Positions 17,457-27,080 are shown, numbered from the stretch's first letter. The stretch is DNA of 64,000 bases from UBA2970 sp965221075 (GCA_965221075.1 OZ244865.1:124001-188000); one strand, 5' to 3'. Made by a program: numbers and translations. The notes: generated from the letters alone by a model not told the origin.

Positions 17457-18470
17457 ATGAACCGACAGGAGACCCAGGTGATGGACGCGGGCCGTCCCGG
17501 CGCCCTGGAGAGGGCCGCCGCCCTCCTGCGCCAGGGAGAGCTGGTGGCGCTGCCCACCGAGACGGTCTACGGCCTGGCCGGCTGCGCCCTGTCCCCCCCG
17601 GCGCTCAGGAGGATCTACGCGGTCAAGGGGCGTCCCCCGAGCAACCCCCTCATCGTGCATGTCGCCAGCAAGGCCGGCCTGAGGACCTGCGCCGCAGGCT
17701 GGAGCGGCGCCCTGGAGCGGCTGGCCGAGGCCTTCTGGCCGGGCCCGCTCACCCTGGTGGCCAGGCGCTCCTCCCGGGTTCCCGACGAAGCGACCGGGGG
17801 AGGGGGCACGGTGGCGCTCCGCTGGCCCAGCCATCCGGCGATGCAGGCGGCGATCCGGGCGTGCGGCTTCCCCCTGGCGGCTCCCAGCGCCAACCTCTCC
17901 AACCGGCTCTCGCCCACCACGGCCCGGCACGTTCTCGAGCAGCTGGGCGGATCGATCCCCCTGATCCTGGATGGCGGGGAATGCCAGGTGGGCATCGAGT
18001 CCACCGTGGTGGACATGGTGTCCGACCCCCCGGCGATCCTGCGTCCCGGCATGCTGCACCTGGAGCGGCTCCGGACCGTCGTTCCGGAGATCCGGGGACC
18101 CTCCGGCGAGGACGCGATCCTTCCGAGAAGCCCGGGAGCCGGCGCGGTCCACTACTCCCCCAGGGCCGAGCTGCGGGTCTGCCGCTGGAGCTCCCGGAGC
18201 GGGCTGGAGGCGCTGGCCTGCGGGACGGGCCTCTCCCGGGAGAGGATCGCGGTGGTGGCCTGCAGCGCCCCTCCCGGATCCGGATGGGCCCATGCCGCCG
18301 TCCTGCCCGCCGACGATCCGGAGGCCTTCGCGCAGAGGCTCTACGCGGAGCTGCACCGGTGCGACCAGGCCCGCAGCCTGCTGATCCTGATGGAAGCCCC
18401 TCCCCAAGGAAGCCGGTGGGAGGGCATCCGGGACCGCATCGCCCGGGCCGCCCCCGGAAGCCGCGGTTGA
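17457..18470 (+). CDS. tsaC: L-threonylcarbamoyladenylate synthase, Sua5/TsaC type
   Basis: Makes threonylcarbamoyl-AMP from threonine, bicarbonate and ATP for the universal t6A modification of ANN-decoding tRNAs. 337 aa with two domains: YrdC-like (LVALPTETVYGLAGCAL, KGRPPSNPLIVHV, FWPGPLTLV, APSANLSNRLSPTTA, ESTVVDM) followed by a Sua5-type C-terminal domain (about 200-337), so it is the long Sua5 form. Two starts are possible: ATG 17457 (AGGAG 13 nt upstream) or ATG 17481 (AGGAG 10 nt upstream). The longer is given. It is divergent from trpD and lies 90 bp upstream of namZ. Confidence 0.92.
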   Translation: MNRQETQVMDAGRPGALERAAALLRQGELVALPTETVYGLAGCALSPPALRRIYAVKGRPPSNPLIVHVASKAGLRTCAAGWSGALERLAEAFWPGPLTLVARRSSRVPDEATGGGGTVALRWPSHPAMQAAIRACGFPLAAPSANLSNRLSPTTARHVLEQLGGSIPLILDGGECQVGIESTVVDMVSDPPAILRPGMLHLERLRTVVPEIRGPSGEDAILPRSPGAGAVHYSPRAELRVCRWSSRSGLEALACGTGLSRERIAVVACSAPPGSGWAHAAVLPADDPEAFAQRLYAELHRCDQARSLLILMEAPPQGSRWEGIRDRIARAAPGSRG

Positions 18471-18560
18471 ATCCCGGACGGCTCTGTGGCAGGTTTGTAT
18501 CCGGACGGTCGGACTGCAGGACGCGCTAGGTCTTCCCGGGCAGGAAAGCCGGTTCCCCCG

Positions 18561-19808
18561 ATGAACAGAACTCGCCTTCTTTCCTGTCTTCTTCTCGGAC
18601 TGCTGCTCCTGCCCTCCCGCCTGCCGGCCCAGGTGAAGCTGGGGAGCGACGTCCTTGCCGAACGCAAGTTCATCTACCTGGAGAAGTACGCGAGGGTGGG
18701 CCTCCTGACCAATCCGAGCGGCGTCGACCGGAAGGGCGCCACCTCCATCGAGCTGCTCCACAAGGCCCCCAACGTCAACCTGGTGGCCCTCTTCGGCGCC
18801 GAGCACGGCGTCTACGGCGACATCCCGGCGGGCAAGGAGTTCGGCGACTCGATCGACCCGGCCACCGGCCTGAAGGTCTTCTCCCTCTACGGCCCCGGAC
18901 CGGTCCGGGAGCCCACTCCGGAGATGCTCTCGGAGATCGATGTCATGGTCTACGACCTGCAGGACACCGGGGCCCGGTCCTACACCTTCATCTCGACCAT
19001 GGGGCGGGCGATGGAGGCCTGCGGCAAGGCCGGCGTCGACTTCATGGTGCTCGACCGCCCCAACCCCCTGGGCGGCCTGCGGGTGGAGGGGCCCCTCTTC
19101 GATCCCAAGTTCCGCTCCCTGGTGGGGTACTGGCCCATCCCCTACGTCTACGGAATGACCTGCGGGGAGCTGGCCCGGATGATCCGGGGGGAGAAGATGA
19201 TCCGGACCCCGCCCCGGCTCCTGGTGGTCACCATGGAGGGATGGCGGCGCAACATGGTGTGGAACGACACCGGGCTCAGGTGGAAGCCCACCTCGCCCAA
19301 CGTGCCCCGAGGCGACTCGCCGCTGTACTACGTGGCCACCGGAATGCTGGGGGAGATCGGCGGCGTCGACATCGGCATCGGCTCCAGCCGGCCCTTCGAG
19401 TACATCGCCCACGACGGCATCCAGGCGGACAGGCTGGCCAGCTGGATGCAGAGCCAGAGGCTGGAAGGCGTCGCCTTCCGGAGCCGCACGGTCGTCTCCC
19501 GCCGGGGAAGCTCCAAGGGCCGGCCGATACCCGCGATCGACATCCAGTTCCAGGATCCGGCGCGGGCCCCGCTCACCCCGATCAACTTCTACCTGCTCCA
19601 GGGCCTCAAGGCCGTAAGCGGCATGGACCTCTTCCTCGAGGCCCAGAAGCGGGGGAAGAACTGGAGCATGTTCGACAAGGTCAACGGCTCCGACGCCACC
19701 CGGCTGTCCCTGCAGGCGGGAGATCCGGTCCCGCGGATCGTCGACAGCTGGAGGACCGGGGTCAGGCAGTTCAGCGAGCGCCGCAAGCCCTGGCTGATCT
19801 ACCGGTAG
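18561..19808 (+). CDS. namZ: exo-beta-N-acetylmuramidase NamZ (DUF1343)
   Basis: Secreted enzyme of the DUF1343 family, whose characterised members release MurNAc from the non-reducing end of peptidoglycan fragments during cell-wall recycling. 415 aa. Signal peptide MNRTRLLSCLLLGLLLLPSRLPAQ, then ARVGLLTNPSGVDRKG, NLVALFGAEHGVYGDIPAG, VMVYDLQDTGARSYTF, FMVLDRPNPLGG and a C-terminal domain ending near RKPWLIYR. The ATG at 18561 starts the signal peptide. The last quarter of this gene (from about 19535) is present again, decayed, at 22176-22412, so its 3' end was carried in the tandem duplication that made the next permease copy. Confidence 0.9.
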   Translation: MNRTRLLSCLLLGLLLLPSRLPAQVKLGSDVLAERKFIYLEKYARVGLLTNPSGVDRKGATSIELLHKAPNVNLVALFGAEHGVYGDIPAGKEFGDSIDPATGLKVFSLYGPGPVREPTPEMLSEIDVMVYDLQDTGARSYTFISTMGRAMEACGKAGVDFMVLDRPNPLGGLRVEGPLFDPKFRSLVGYWPIPYVYGMTCGELARMIRGEKMIRTPPRLLVVTMEGWRRNMVWNDTGLRWKPTSPNVPRGDSPLYYVATGMLGEIGGVDIGIGSSRPFEYIAHDGIQADRLASWMQSQRLEGVAFRSRTVVSRRGSSKGRPIPAIDIQFQDPARAPLTPINFYLLQGLKAVSGMDLFLEAQKRGKNWSMFDKVNGSDATRLSLQAGDPVPRIVDSWRTGVRQFSERRKPWLIYR

Positions 19809-19892
19809 GGGAGCCGCCCCCCTATCCAGCGCCGGACCGCGAGCCGCCGGCCGTTTGACGGGTCCGGGGCCTCCGTCCATGATCCCCGGCGC

Positions 19893-21476
19893 TTGAACCT
19901 TCCGGCCATCCTGCTCCGGGAGCTCCGGGCCCTGTGCCGAAGGCGCTCCACCTACGGACTGCGGCTGGCGCTGGCCGCGGCGGCGGTCCTGTTCTGGGCC
20001 CTCTGGTTCCTCGGCGGCGCCTCCTCCACGAACGTGCTGTCGGGCATGGGCCTGGCCGTCCAGCTGGCCTTCAGCCTGACGGCGGCGGCCGCCGCCTCCG
20101 GCTCGATCAACACCGAGCGGAGGGAAGGCACGCTGGGCCTGCTGCTCCTGACTCCCCTGCGCCCCTGGGAGGTCCTGGCGGGCAAGCTGGCCGTCCAGCT
20201 CTCCCAGTTCCTGCTCTGCCTCTGCTCCATCCTGCCCATCCTCTTCCTGCCCCTGCTGGCCGGAGAGGTCGATCCCGCCTTCGTTGCCCGGCAGCTGGCC
20301 GGAATCCTCGCCGCCTGCCTCCTGGGCACGGCGATCGGACTGTGCGCCTCGGCAGCCTGCCTCCAGGCCAGCGCTTCCCTGATCCTGGCCGTCCTCTCCC
20401 TCCTGCTCCTGCACATCGTCCCCTACCTGGGATACGCGATCCTCGAGGACAGCGGCGTGTTCCGCTCCCTGAGCTTCTACTGGGTCGGACCAGTCCTGCT
20501 CACCCTCTCCGAAACCACTCCTCCTCCTCCGGCAAGCTTCGGATCCTGGACGCTCAACATGGCCATCGCCACGGGCATCTCCCTGATGCTCTTCGCCCTC
20601 TGCAACCGCCTCTTCCTTGCCCTATGGAGCAGCAAGAAGCAGGCGCAAGCCGCGTGGAAACCAAGAAGCTCCGGGCAAGCGAATCCCTTCCGACGCTCTC
20701 CCCCGTTTCCCGAGGATCCCCCATTCCCCGAGGATCCGAATCGAAACCCCTTCCTGATCCTTCACCGGCGGCGCCGTCCCAAGGCACGCCTCCTCGGCTG
20801 CTGCTCGGGAATCTATCTTGCCGGCTTCGCCTTCTACCTGGCCCTCGGTCCCGGGAGCTTCTTCGTGCCCCTGCATGCCGTCCTGTGCCTCCTTCTGCTG
20901 GCGATCTACATGAAGGCTCTCCTGGAGGCTCCCCAGCCGCTCTACCGGGCCCGGCAGTCCGGCATGCTGGAACTGGTCGCGGCCTCGCCCCTTCGCCGCA
21001 GCTTCCTGCTCGCCGACCTCGCCGGAACAACTGGGAAGAGGAAATACCTGCTCCTCTTCCTCGGACATCTGCTGTCCCTGATCGGCATCTGGACCCTCCC
21101 CATTGTGGTCATCCTTTCGAGGCGGATTACCCAGTTCCTCCTCGACTTCTACCTCTGCTTCCACGTGGGGCTGATCCTATCCCTTCCGCTCGACCTGCAT
21201 CTGATCAGGACGCTGGGCCAGTGGAGCGGCCTGCGCCATGGACACCCCGCCTATGCCTCCATGATCCTCCTGATCCTCTTCTACCTGCTCCCATTCCTCT
21301 TCCTGATCCTCTCCATCCTCACCTGGACTCCAATCCAGCCCATGATGATCATCTACTTCGTGTTCCGCACCCTGCTGGCCCTACCCCTCCTGCCCTGGTG
21401 CCGAAAGAAGGCCCAGTCCCTGCTGGGCGCTTCGCCTCTCTTCCCGTCCCCATGGACGGCGAAGCCGCGCCCCTGA
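19893..21476 (+). CDS. two-halved ABC-2-like membrane permease, array 1 copy A
   Basis: 527-aa polytopic membrane protein with roughly 10-12 hydrophobic segments in two halves joined by a Pro/Arg-rich linker (about 250-295). Each half carries the ABC-2 permease hallmark: INTERREGTLGLLLLTPLRPWEVL (about 72-95) and YRARQSGMLELVAASPLRR (about 352-370). Similar proteins in PVC bacteria are annotated as ABC transporter permeases, but no ATPase gene lies beside it, and the substrate is unknown. The start is TTG at 19893. It was chosen because copy C, which aligns from residue 1 (MNLLTIAARE), has ATG at the same position. Copy B at 22497 is nearly identical through residues 1-235. Confidence 0.7.
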   Translation: MNLPAILLRELRALCRRRSTYGLRLALAAAAVLFWALWFLGGASSTNVLSGMGLAVQLAFSLTAAAAASGSINTERREGTLGLLLLTPLRPWEVLAGKLAVQLSQFLLCLCSILPILFLPLLAGEVDPAFVARQLAGILAACLLGTAIGLCASAACLQASASLILAVLSLLLLHIVPYLGYAILEDSGVFRSLSFYWVGPVLLTLSETTPPPPASFGSWTLNMAIATGISLMLFALCNRLFLALWSSKKQAQAAWKPRSSGQANPFRRSPPFPEDPPFPEDPNRNPFLILHRRRRPKARLLGCCSGIYLAGFAFYLALGPGSFFVPLHAVLCLLLLAIYMKALLEAPQPLYRARQSGMLELVAASPLRRSFLLADLAGTTGKRKYLLLFLGHLLSLIGIWTLPIVVILSRRITQFLLDFYLCFHVGLILSLPLDLHLIRTLGQWSGLRHGHPAYASMILLILFYLLPFLFLILSILTWTPIQPMMIIYFVFRTLLALPLLPWCRKKAQSLLGASPLFPSPWTAKPRP

Positions 21477-22175
21477 TCCTGGGCCTTGCCGTCGTCCCCG
21501 CTGCGGCAGGGGCTCCGGCTGCCCGAAGCCTCCGCGCAGATCCGGACGTGCCCGTCAAGGCGTCCGGCTGCTTCCATCGGCGGCCGACGGCAGATCGCCG
21601 GCTGGCTGGGCCTCCTCTTGACGAACTGCCGAATCCGGCCGCGCGACTGCACCCGTGAATCCAGCTCTGCCTCCGGTCCGCTTGCCTTGCCTCGGGATTC
21701 CGCCGGTCCCGGCCCTCGGCTCCGCCCGCTCCTCAACGGCTCCCGCCGCTTTGCTCGCTTGCTTCGCCGCTGCCATGTCCGAAGCGGGCCTCTCCTCGCC
21801 GCACATCGCCGCTGCCGGGTCCATGGTCCATTCCTTTCCGATGCGGCCCCATGCAGCCCCATGCACTTCCGTGGCAGCGACAGGGCCTCTCGGATCCCGA
21901 CGGTGGACCTGCGCGCATGCCTGGGTGCTTTGTCGCCGTGGCGCCCGTCCGTGCATCGCCATGGCGGCACGCCCGGCGCTGCCTTCGTCCATGGGAATGT
22001 CCTCGTCAATCAGACCATATAGCATCTCGACGCTCTATGGCTCCGCCCACACGCACCGCTGCCGGTGGCGCATGGCTCGCGGAGCAGCTTCGATTGGCTC
22101 GTCCTTCGCTCCAGAGAACTTGCTACATCCTGTCCAGCCCGCCAGGGCCCGCACTCGCCGTCATTGGAAGAGACG
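21477..22175. other. gene-free spacer of array 1, homologous to the next spacer
   Basis: No convincing gene. The sequence aligns along most of its length with 24066-24764, including shared blocks near 21880-21960/24440-24530 and the segment around 22037/24596 that starts ATGGCTCCGCCCACACGCAC. Substitutions in the block compared show no three-base periodicity, so it looks like duplicated non-coding or long-decayed sequence. Confidence 0.6.
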
Positions 22176-22412
22176 GATCGACATCCAGCTCCAGGATCCG
22201 GTACGGGCCCCACTCGCCCCGATCGACCTCCACCTGCTCCAGGGGCCCAGAAGCGGGGGAAGGACTGGAGCAAGTCCGGCAAGGCCAACGGCTCACACGC
22301 CGCCCGCCTGTCCCTGCAGGCGGGCGATCCGGTCCCGCGGATCGTCGGCAGCTGGAAGATCGGGATCTGGCAGTTCAGCGAGGGGCGCATGCCCTGGCTA
22401 AACTGCTGGTAG
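22176..22412 (+). pseudogene. truncated namZ (DUF1343) 3'-end remnant
   Basis: Aligns with 19535-19808 of the intact namZ: the blocks coding DIQLQDPV and LSLQAGDPVPRIV, the final segment and the stop (22410-22412) are recognisable. It lacks any 5' part and has an internal deletion of about 35 bp (the LKAVSGMDLFLE region), so it cannot encode NamZ. It sits 84 bp before permease copy B, exactly as the namZ 3' end sits before copy A. This shows it was carried in the tandem duplication. Confidence 0.88.
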
Positions 22413-22496
22413 GGGAGCCGCTCCCCTCTCTGGCCCCGGACCGCGGGCTGCCGACCGTTTGACGGATCCTGAGCCTCCGTCCATGATCCCCGGTGC

Positions 22497-24065
22497 TTGA
22501 ACCTTCCGGCCATCCTGCTCCGGGAGCTCCGGGTCCTGTGCCGAAGGCGCTCCACCTACGGACTGCGTCTGGCGCTGGCCGCGGCGGCGGTCCTGCTCTG
22601 GTCCCTCTGGTCCCTCGGCGACGCCTCCCCCACGGAAGTGCTGTCGCGCACGGGCCTGACCGTCCAGCTGGCCTTCAGCCTGATGGCAGCGGCAGCAGCA
22701 GCCGGCACGATCAACACCGAGCGGAGGGAAGGCACGCTGGGCCTGCTGCTCCTGACTCCCCTGCGCCCCTGGGAGGTCCTGGCGGGCAAGCTGGCCGTCC
22801 AGCTCTCCCAGTTCCTGCTCTGCCTCTGCTCCATCCTGCCCATCCTCTTCCTGCCCCTGCTGGCCGGTGAGGTCGATCCCGCCTTCGTTGCCCGGCAGTT
22901 CGGCGGAATCCTCGCCGCCTGCCTCCTCGGCACGGCGATCGGACTGTGCGCCTCGGTAGCCTGCCTCCAGGCCGGCGCTTCCCTGATCCTGGCCGTCTTC
23001 TCCCTCCTGCTCCTGCACATCGTACCCTACCTGGGATACGTATTCCTCGAGGACAGCGGCGTGTTCCGCTCCCTGCGCTTCTACTGGATCGGACCCATCC
23101 TGCTAACCCTCTCCGAAACCAAGCCTCCTCTTCCGGCGAGCTTCGGATCCTGGCCGCTCAACATGGCCATCGCCACGGGCATCTCCCTGATGCTCTTCGC
23201 CCTCTGCAACCTCCTCTTCCTTAAACTGTGGAGAAGCGAGAAGCGGCCGCAAGGCGCGAGGAAGCTGCTAAGCGCCGGGAAGGCGGATCCCCTCCGCCGC
23301 CCCTCTCCATTTCCCGAGGATCCGGACAGCAACCCCTTCCTGATCCTTGACCGGCGGCGCCATTCCAAAGGACGCCTCCCCGGCCATTGCTGGGCGGTCC
23401 TACTCGCCGGTGTCACCTTCTACCTGATCCTCAGCTCCGGAGAGCTCTTCGTGATCATGCATGCCGTCCTGTGCCTCCTGCTGCTGGGGACCTACATGAA
23501 GGCTCTTCTGGAAGCATCCCAGCCGCTCTACCGGGCTCGGCAGTCAGGCATGCTGGAACTGGTCGCGACCTCGCCCCTTGGCCGCAGCCCCCTGCTCGAA
23601 GATCTTGCCGGAACCACTGGAAACTGGAACTTCCGGTCCCTCTTCTTCCTGCATTTCCTGTCGATCTGCTGGATAGCCAAGACGGAGATCCTCTTGAAAC
23701 CGCATCCCTACGACAAACTCCTCGACGAGTTCTTCTTCTTCCTTCATCTGGGACTGGTTTTTTCCCTTCTTCTCGACCTTCACCTGATCAAGGCGCTGGG
23801 CCAGTGGAGCGGCCTGCGGCACAGGCGCCCCGCCTACGTTTCCATGATCTTCCTGATCCTCCTCTACCTCCTTCCTTTCCTCTTCTTGATTCCCGACATC
23901 TTCTCCGGGGACCTACTCCTCCGCTCAATATTCATATGCTTCGCGATCCGCGCACTGCTGGGCCTCCTCCTCCTGCTATGGTGCCGAATGAAGGCCGAGT
24001 CCCTGCTGGGCGCTTCGCATCGCTTCCTGTTCCCCGAGCAGGCGACACAGCGCACCTGCTCTTAG
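22497..24065 (+). CDS. two-halved ABC-2-like membrane permease, array 1 copy B
   Basis: 522 aa, paralogue of copy A with the same TTG start (MNLPAILLRELR) and the same layout. Half 1 has INTERREGTLGLLLLTPLRPWEVL, the linker is basic and Pro-rich (about 240-285), and half 2 has YRARQSGMLELVATSPLGRS. Residues 1-235 are almost identical to copy A; the C-terminal half diverges more (for example PHPYDKLLDEFFFFLHLGL). The reading frame is intact over its full length, which argues for function. No ATPase neighbour. Position 84 bp after the namZ remnant copies the arrangement upstream of A. Confidence 0.7.
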   Translation: MNLPAILLRELRVLCRRRSTYGLRLALAAAAVLLWSLWSLGDASPTEVLSRTGLTVQLAFSLMAAAAAAGTINTERREGTLGLLLLTPLRPWEVLAGKLAVQLSQFLLCLCSILPILFLPLLAGEVDPAFVARQFGGILAACLLGTAIGLCASVACLQAGASLILAVFSLLLLHIVPYLGYVFLEDSGVFRSLRFYWIGPILLTLSETKPPLPASFGSWPLNMAIATGISLMLFALCNLLFLKLWRSEKRPQGARKLLSAGKADPLRRPSPFPEDPDSNPFLILDRRRHSKGRLPGHCWAVLLAGVTFYLILSSGELFVIMHAVLCLLLLGTYMKALLEASQPLYRARQSGMLELVATSPLGRSPLLEDLAGTTGNWNFRSLFFLHFLSICWIAKTEILLKPHPYDKLLDEFFFFLHLGLVFSLLLDLHLIKALGQWSGLRHRRPAYVSMIFLILLYLLPFLFLIPDIFSGDLLLRSIFICFAIRALLGLLLLLWCRMKAESLLGASHRFLFPEQATQRTCS

Positions 24066-24954
24066 GGTCTTGCCATCGCCCTCGTTGCGGGAGGGCTCCG
24101 GCAGCCCGAAGCCCGGCGCGGATCCAGACGAGCCCGTCAAGGAATCCGGCTTCTTCCTTCGGTAGCTGGCGGCAGATCGCCGGTCGGCTCGGCTTCCTCT
24201 TGACGTACTGACGAATCCGGCCGCTCGGCCTGCGAGCAGGAATCCAGCGCCACGTCCGGTCCGCTAGCCGTGCTGCCGGATCCAACCGATCCGCCGCTCC
24301 ACCCGATCCTCCAATGCTCCCTCCGCATTATTCGCTGGCTTCGCCGTAATCATGGGCAAGTCCGCCTCCTCCTCGCCGCACGCAAGCGGCGCCGGATCCG
24401 TCCCTACCGATGCGATCCCGAGCACGTCCTTGGCGGCGATAGGACCTCTCGGATCCCGGCGGTGGACTTGCGTGCTTGCCTGGTTTCCTGGACTCCATGG
24501 AGCCCGTCCGTGCCTGGCCATGACGGCACGCCCGGCGCTGACTTCGGCCATCGGAAAGGCCTCGGCATTTCAGGCCATATTCAGCCCGACGCCCGATGGC
24601 TCCGCCCACACGCACCGCTGCCGACGCCTTACCGCCGCCCTCTCGGCCGGTGGCGCACGGCTCGCGCATTTGCGTGGATTGCCTCGTCCTTCGCTCCAGG
24701 GGACTTGCACATCCTGTCCAGCCCCAGCCAGGGCCCGCTCTCGCCATCTTGGCAGAGCCGGATTTCCTACTTCTTCGGCTTCCGGATATTCAACAACAGC
24801 GCGCAATTATGCGCAGCCCTGTCGCAACGCTTCGAAAAGACCTCCTGAGGCAGCCGAAAGCCTCATTGGCAGAGACGGCTCCCGCTCCTGGGGACGGGAG
24901 AGCTCGACTCAGGCCGGGAATGCGGGTACGCTTCCGCCTGCCGCGCCTCCCTTC
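24066..24954. other. gene-free spacer of array 1, second copy
   Basis: Homologous to 21477-22175 up to about 24764. The last 190 bp are unique and include the imperfect hairpin-forming GGCTCCCG (24874-24881) ... CGGGAG (24895-24900). Short open frames exist on both strands but none is conserved as a protein, so no gene is called. Confidence 0.55.
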
Positions 24955-26622
24955 ATGAACCTCCTGACCATCGCCGCGCGGGAAATGCTTGTCCTAAGCA
25001 GGAAGGGGGGCACATACGGGGCGAGGATCACGCTGGCCATCCCAGTCCTACTGGCCTGGATGCTCTTCGCCCTGATCGTCCAGGAACAGGGAGACCATGC
25101 GCTCTCCATCCAGGCTGCGGTCTGCCAGATTACCCTCGCCTTCGGCGCAGCCTTCGCCGCATCCGACGTCATCGGTTCCGAAAGGAGGGAAGGCACCCTG
25201 GGCCTGCTGCTCCTGACCCCCCTGCGCTCCTACCAGGTCCTGCTGGGCAAGCTGTTCTCCCGCATCTCCGAGCTGCTGCTCTGCCTGTGGGCGGTTGTTC
25301 CCATCCTCGCGCTGCCGCTGCTGGCCGGGGGAGTAGGCCTCTCCGACGTGGCCATGCTGTTTGCCGGAATCCTCGCCGGCTGCCTCCTGGGGGCGGCGAT
25401 AGGACTCTGCGCTTCTGCGATCTTCCGACGGGCAGCCGCCTCGGCCTGCCTCTCCTTCGCCGCACTTCTGGGATGCTACCTCCTGCCCTTGATCTTCGTC
25501 TGGATCTTCTGGGGTCGTGCCTCCTTCGAACGCGTCTTGGAATATGCGGTGCAATGGTCGCCGGCCTCCGTCATCAACTTGTACGCATACAGCCGTTCCC
25601 TGGAAACCATGCACTGGTTCCTCGCGATGGCGGTTCTTGGAGGGCTGACGCTCTTCTTCCTGCTGCTATCCATGCTGCTCTTCTCCTTCGCATGGATAAC
25701 CGAACCGAACTCGGGAACGGTCCGTCCAAGCAGGAAAACCACCAGCGGGCCGCATTCTCCCCGTCCCCCGATCGGAAACCCGGACAATCCCGCCCGAGTC
25801 CTCCACTCCCGACACCAGCGCAGCTTCCTCCTCTACCGAATCTTCACGGGGATGCTCCTCCTCCCCTGCATCCTCATGCTGCTTCTAGTCGTTCCCAGCT
25901 ACTTCCTCCAGTACAGCGAGCATTTGGACTACTCGCTGGGCGATGGGTCGCCGTACATCGTCTCCCTCTATCTGCTGGGCTTGCCCCTGGCGGCGCTGGC
26001 CTACTACAGGGCTTCGCTGGAAGCTCCCGCCATGATCCAAGAATGTCGCAAGGCGGGGTTGCTGGAATTGCTGCTGATCTCGCCTCTTGACCGGAAGCTC
26101 GTCCTCTCCGGACTGAGCCATCCCGCTGGCACACATCTTATCTGGAGCGGTTTCCTCATCTTCTCCTGGCATGCCCTAGCCCTCGCGGGCTGCATATGGG
26201 ATGCATTTCTCGGCAGATCGTTCGTGCAGTCGGGATGGTGGGTGCTTCATCTGGGCTGCGCCCTGACCCTTCCCATCGAATTGCTGTCGATCCGGAGCGC
26301 GGGCCTGTGGGGGGGGCTGAAAGCGAAGCGGAGCCTCAGAACATCCCACGTCATCTTCCTGATCCATTTCGTGGCGCCTGTCTTTTCCTGGTGCATGATC
26401 ACCGCCCTGGTCGATACGCTCTGGAGAAGATCTCCTCCATACGAGGAAGGCTGGATCGTCTGGCACCTGTCGCGATTCCTGGTCTCCTGCACCATCTGGC
26501 TGGTGTGCAGTATCCGTCTGCGACAAGCCTTCGTGGACGGACCAGCGATCCGCTCCCTGCCGTCCTGTACCGGCTTGCCGGATCGGGAACGGGAGCCTTT
26601 CGGCCTGGCATCCGCCAGCTGA
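24955..26622 (+). CDS. two-halved ABC-2-like membrane permease, array 1 copy C
   Basis: 555-aa polytopic membrane protein. Same plan as copies A and B but strongly diverged: MNLLTIAAREMLVLSRKGGTYG at the start, SERREGTLGLLLLTPLRSYQVLLGKL in half 1, a hydrophilic linker (about 255-290, TEPNSGTVRPSRKTTSG), and ECRKAGLLELLLISPLDRKLVL in half 2. The ATG at 24955 fixes the start for the family; the open frame upstream of it lies in the decayed spacer. Function is inferred only from the ABC-2-type motif, and no ATPase or solute-binding partner is adjacent. Confidence 0.7.
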   Translation: MNLLTIAAREMLVLSRKGGTYGARITLAIPVLLAWMLFALIVQEQGDHALSIQAAVCQITLAFGAAFAASDVIGSERREGTLGLLLLTPLRSYQVLLGKLFSRISELLLCLWAVVPILALPLLAGGVGLSDVAMLFAGILAGCLLGAAIGLCASAIFRRAAASACLSFAALLGCYLLPLIFVWIFWGRASFERVLEYAVQWSPASVINLYAYSRSLETMHWFLAMAVLGGLTLFFLLLSMLLFSFAWITEPNSGTVRPSRKTTSGPHSPRPPIGNPDNPARVLHSRHQRSFLLYRIFTGMLLLPCILMLLLVVPSYFLQYSEHLDYSLGDGSPYIVSLYLLGLPLAALAYYRASLEAPAMIQECRKAGLLELLLISPLDRKLVLSGLSHPAGTHLIWSGFLIFSWHALALAGCIWDAFLGRSFVQSGWWVLHLGCALTLPIELLSIRSAGLWGGLKAKRSLRTSHVIFLIHFVAPVFSWCMITALVDTLWRRSPPYEEGWIVWHLSRFLVSCTIWLVCSIRLRQAFVDGPAIRSLPSCTGLPDREREPFGLASAS

Positions 26623-27080
26623 GCGTCGCTGCGCCGAAATCCCGACCGCCTCGGGCCTCTCGTGCTTCAGAGCGGGAACGAGGCTCGTACCCGGTGGAGC
26701 GCGAGCAGGTCTGCTCCCTCCTCCCGTCCTCCTGCCATGAGACTCCTGACCAGCCTCGTCGGGAAAAAGCGCGTTCTATGCGGAAAGGAGAGCACGGCGG
26801 GCGCTGGCCATCCCGGCCCTCGTGCCGAGCTGGGGATTCTTTGCCGGTCCCCGAAAGCATCCAATGTCCGCATGCTCTTCTTCGTGTCCCGTCCGACAGG
26901 CCAGCCTCGATGGCTGCACCGCGTTGCGCATGGGTTGCTGAAACATGCCTGCGGCCGGTCCGGTGCGGGCGCGGGGAGGAGATGCGGCCGGGCCCCGTCC
27001 GGCAGGAAGGCGCCCGGATCCAGACGGTCCTCGAAGGGAAGCCGAGGGCCTATGCCTCCGTCTGCCGGGAGGGCAGGGGG
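26623..27080. other. gene-free region at the end of array 1
   Basis: Contains the remnant of a further permease 5' end at 26737-26820; the rest shows no gene. The convergent HEAT-sulfatase gene ends at 27081. The GC-rich stretch 26945-27080 has no run of Ts typical of an intrinsic terminator. Confidence 0.5.
26737..26820 (+). pseudogene. 5'-end remnant of a fourth array 1 permease
   Basis: The start ATG and following bases align with the beginning of copy C: CTCCTGACCA, CGGGAAA and GCTGGCCATCCC are shared in order, and the translation MRLLTSLVGKKRVLC mirrors MNLLTIAAREMLVLS. Similarity ends after about 85 bp and indels break the frame, so this is a truncated duplicate. Confidence 0.5.

Larger units (their letters stand above)
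19535..22175 (+). repeat. tandem duplication unit 1 (namZ 3' end + permease A + spacer)
   Basis: This stretch is colinear with 22176-24764. It holds the last 274 bp of namZ, an 84-bp gap, permease A and about 700 bp of spacer. Identity is high through the permease N-terminal half and lower in the spacers, where it persists over nearly the full length with indels. Confidence 0.75.
22176..24764 (+). repeat. tandem duplication unit 2 (namZ remnant + permease B + spacer)
   Basis: Second copy of the unit at 19535-22175. The left boundary is sharp in the namZ remnant. The right part (spacer) fades upstream of copy C, which lacks a namZ remnant and is much more diverged, so copy C is probably an older duplicate. 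Confidence 0.7.

Noticed and set aside
17454..20414. Minus-strand open frame of 986 codons opposite sua5, namZ and permease A
   Set aside because: It is antisense to three clearly coding genes, is rich in Gly, Gln, Arg and Asp as expected of a GC-rich shadow frame, and shows no domain.
21555..22025. Minus-strand open frame in the array 1 spacer that is similar to a frame at 24264-24551 (shared QVHRRDPRGP)
   Set aside because: In the blocks I compared, substitutions between the two spacers show no consistent three-base periodicity and the plus-strand frames are equally similar, so the likeness reflects DNA duplication and not a conserved protein.
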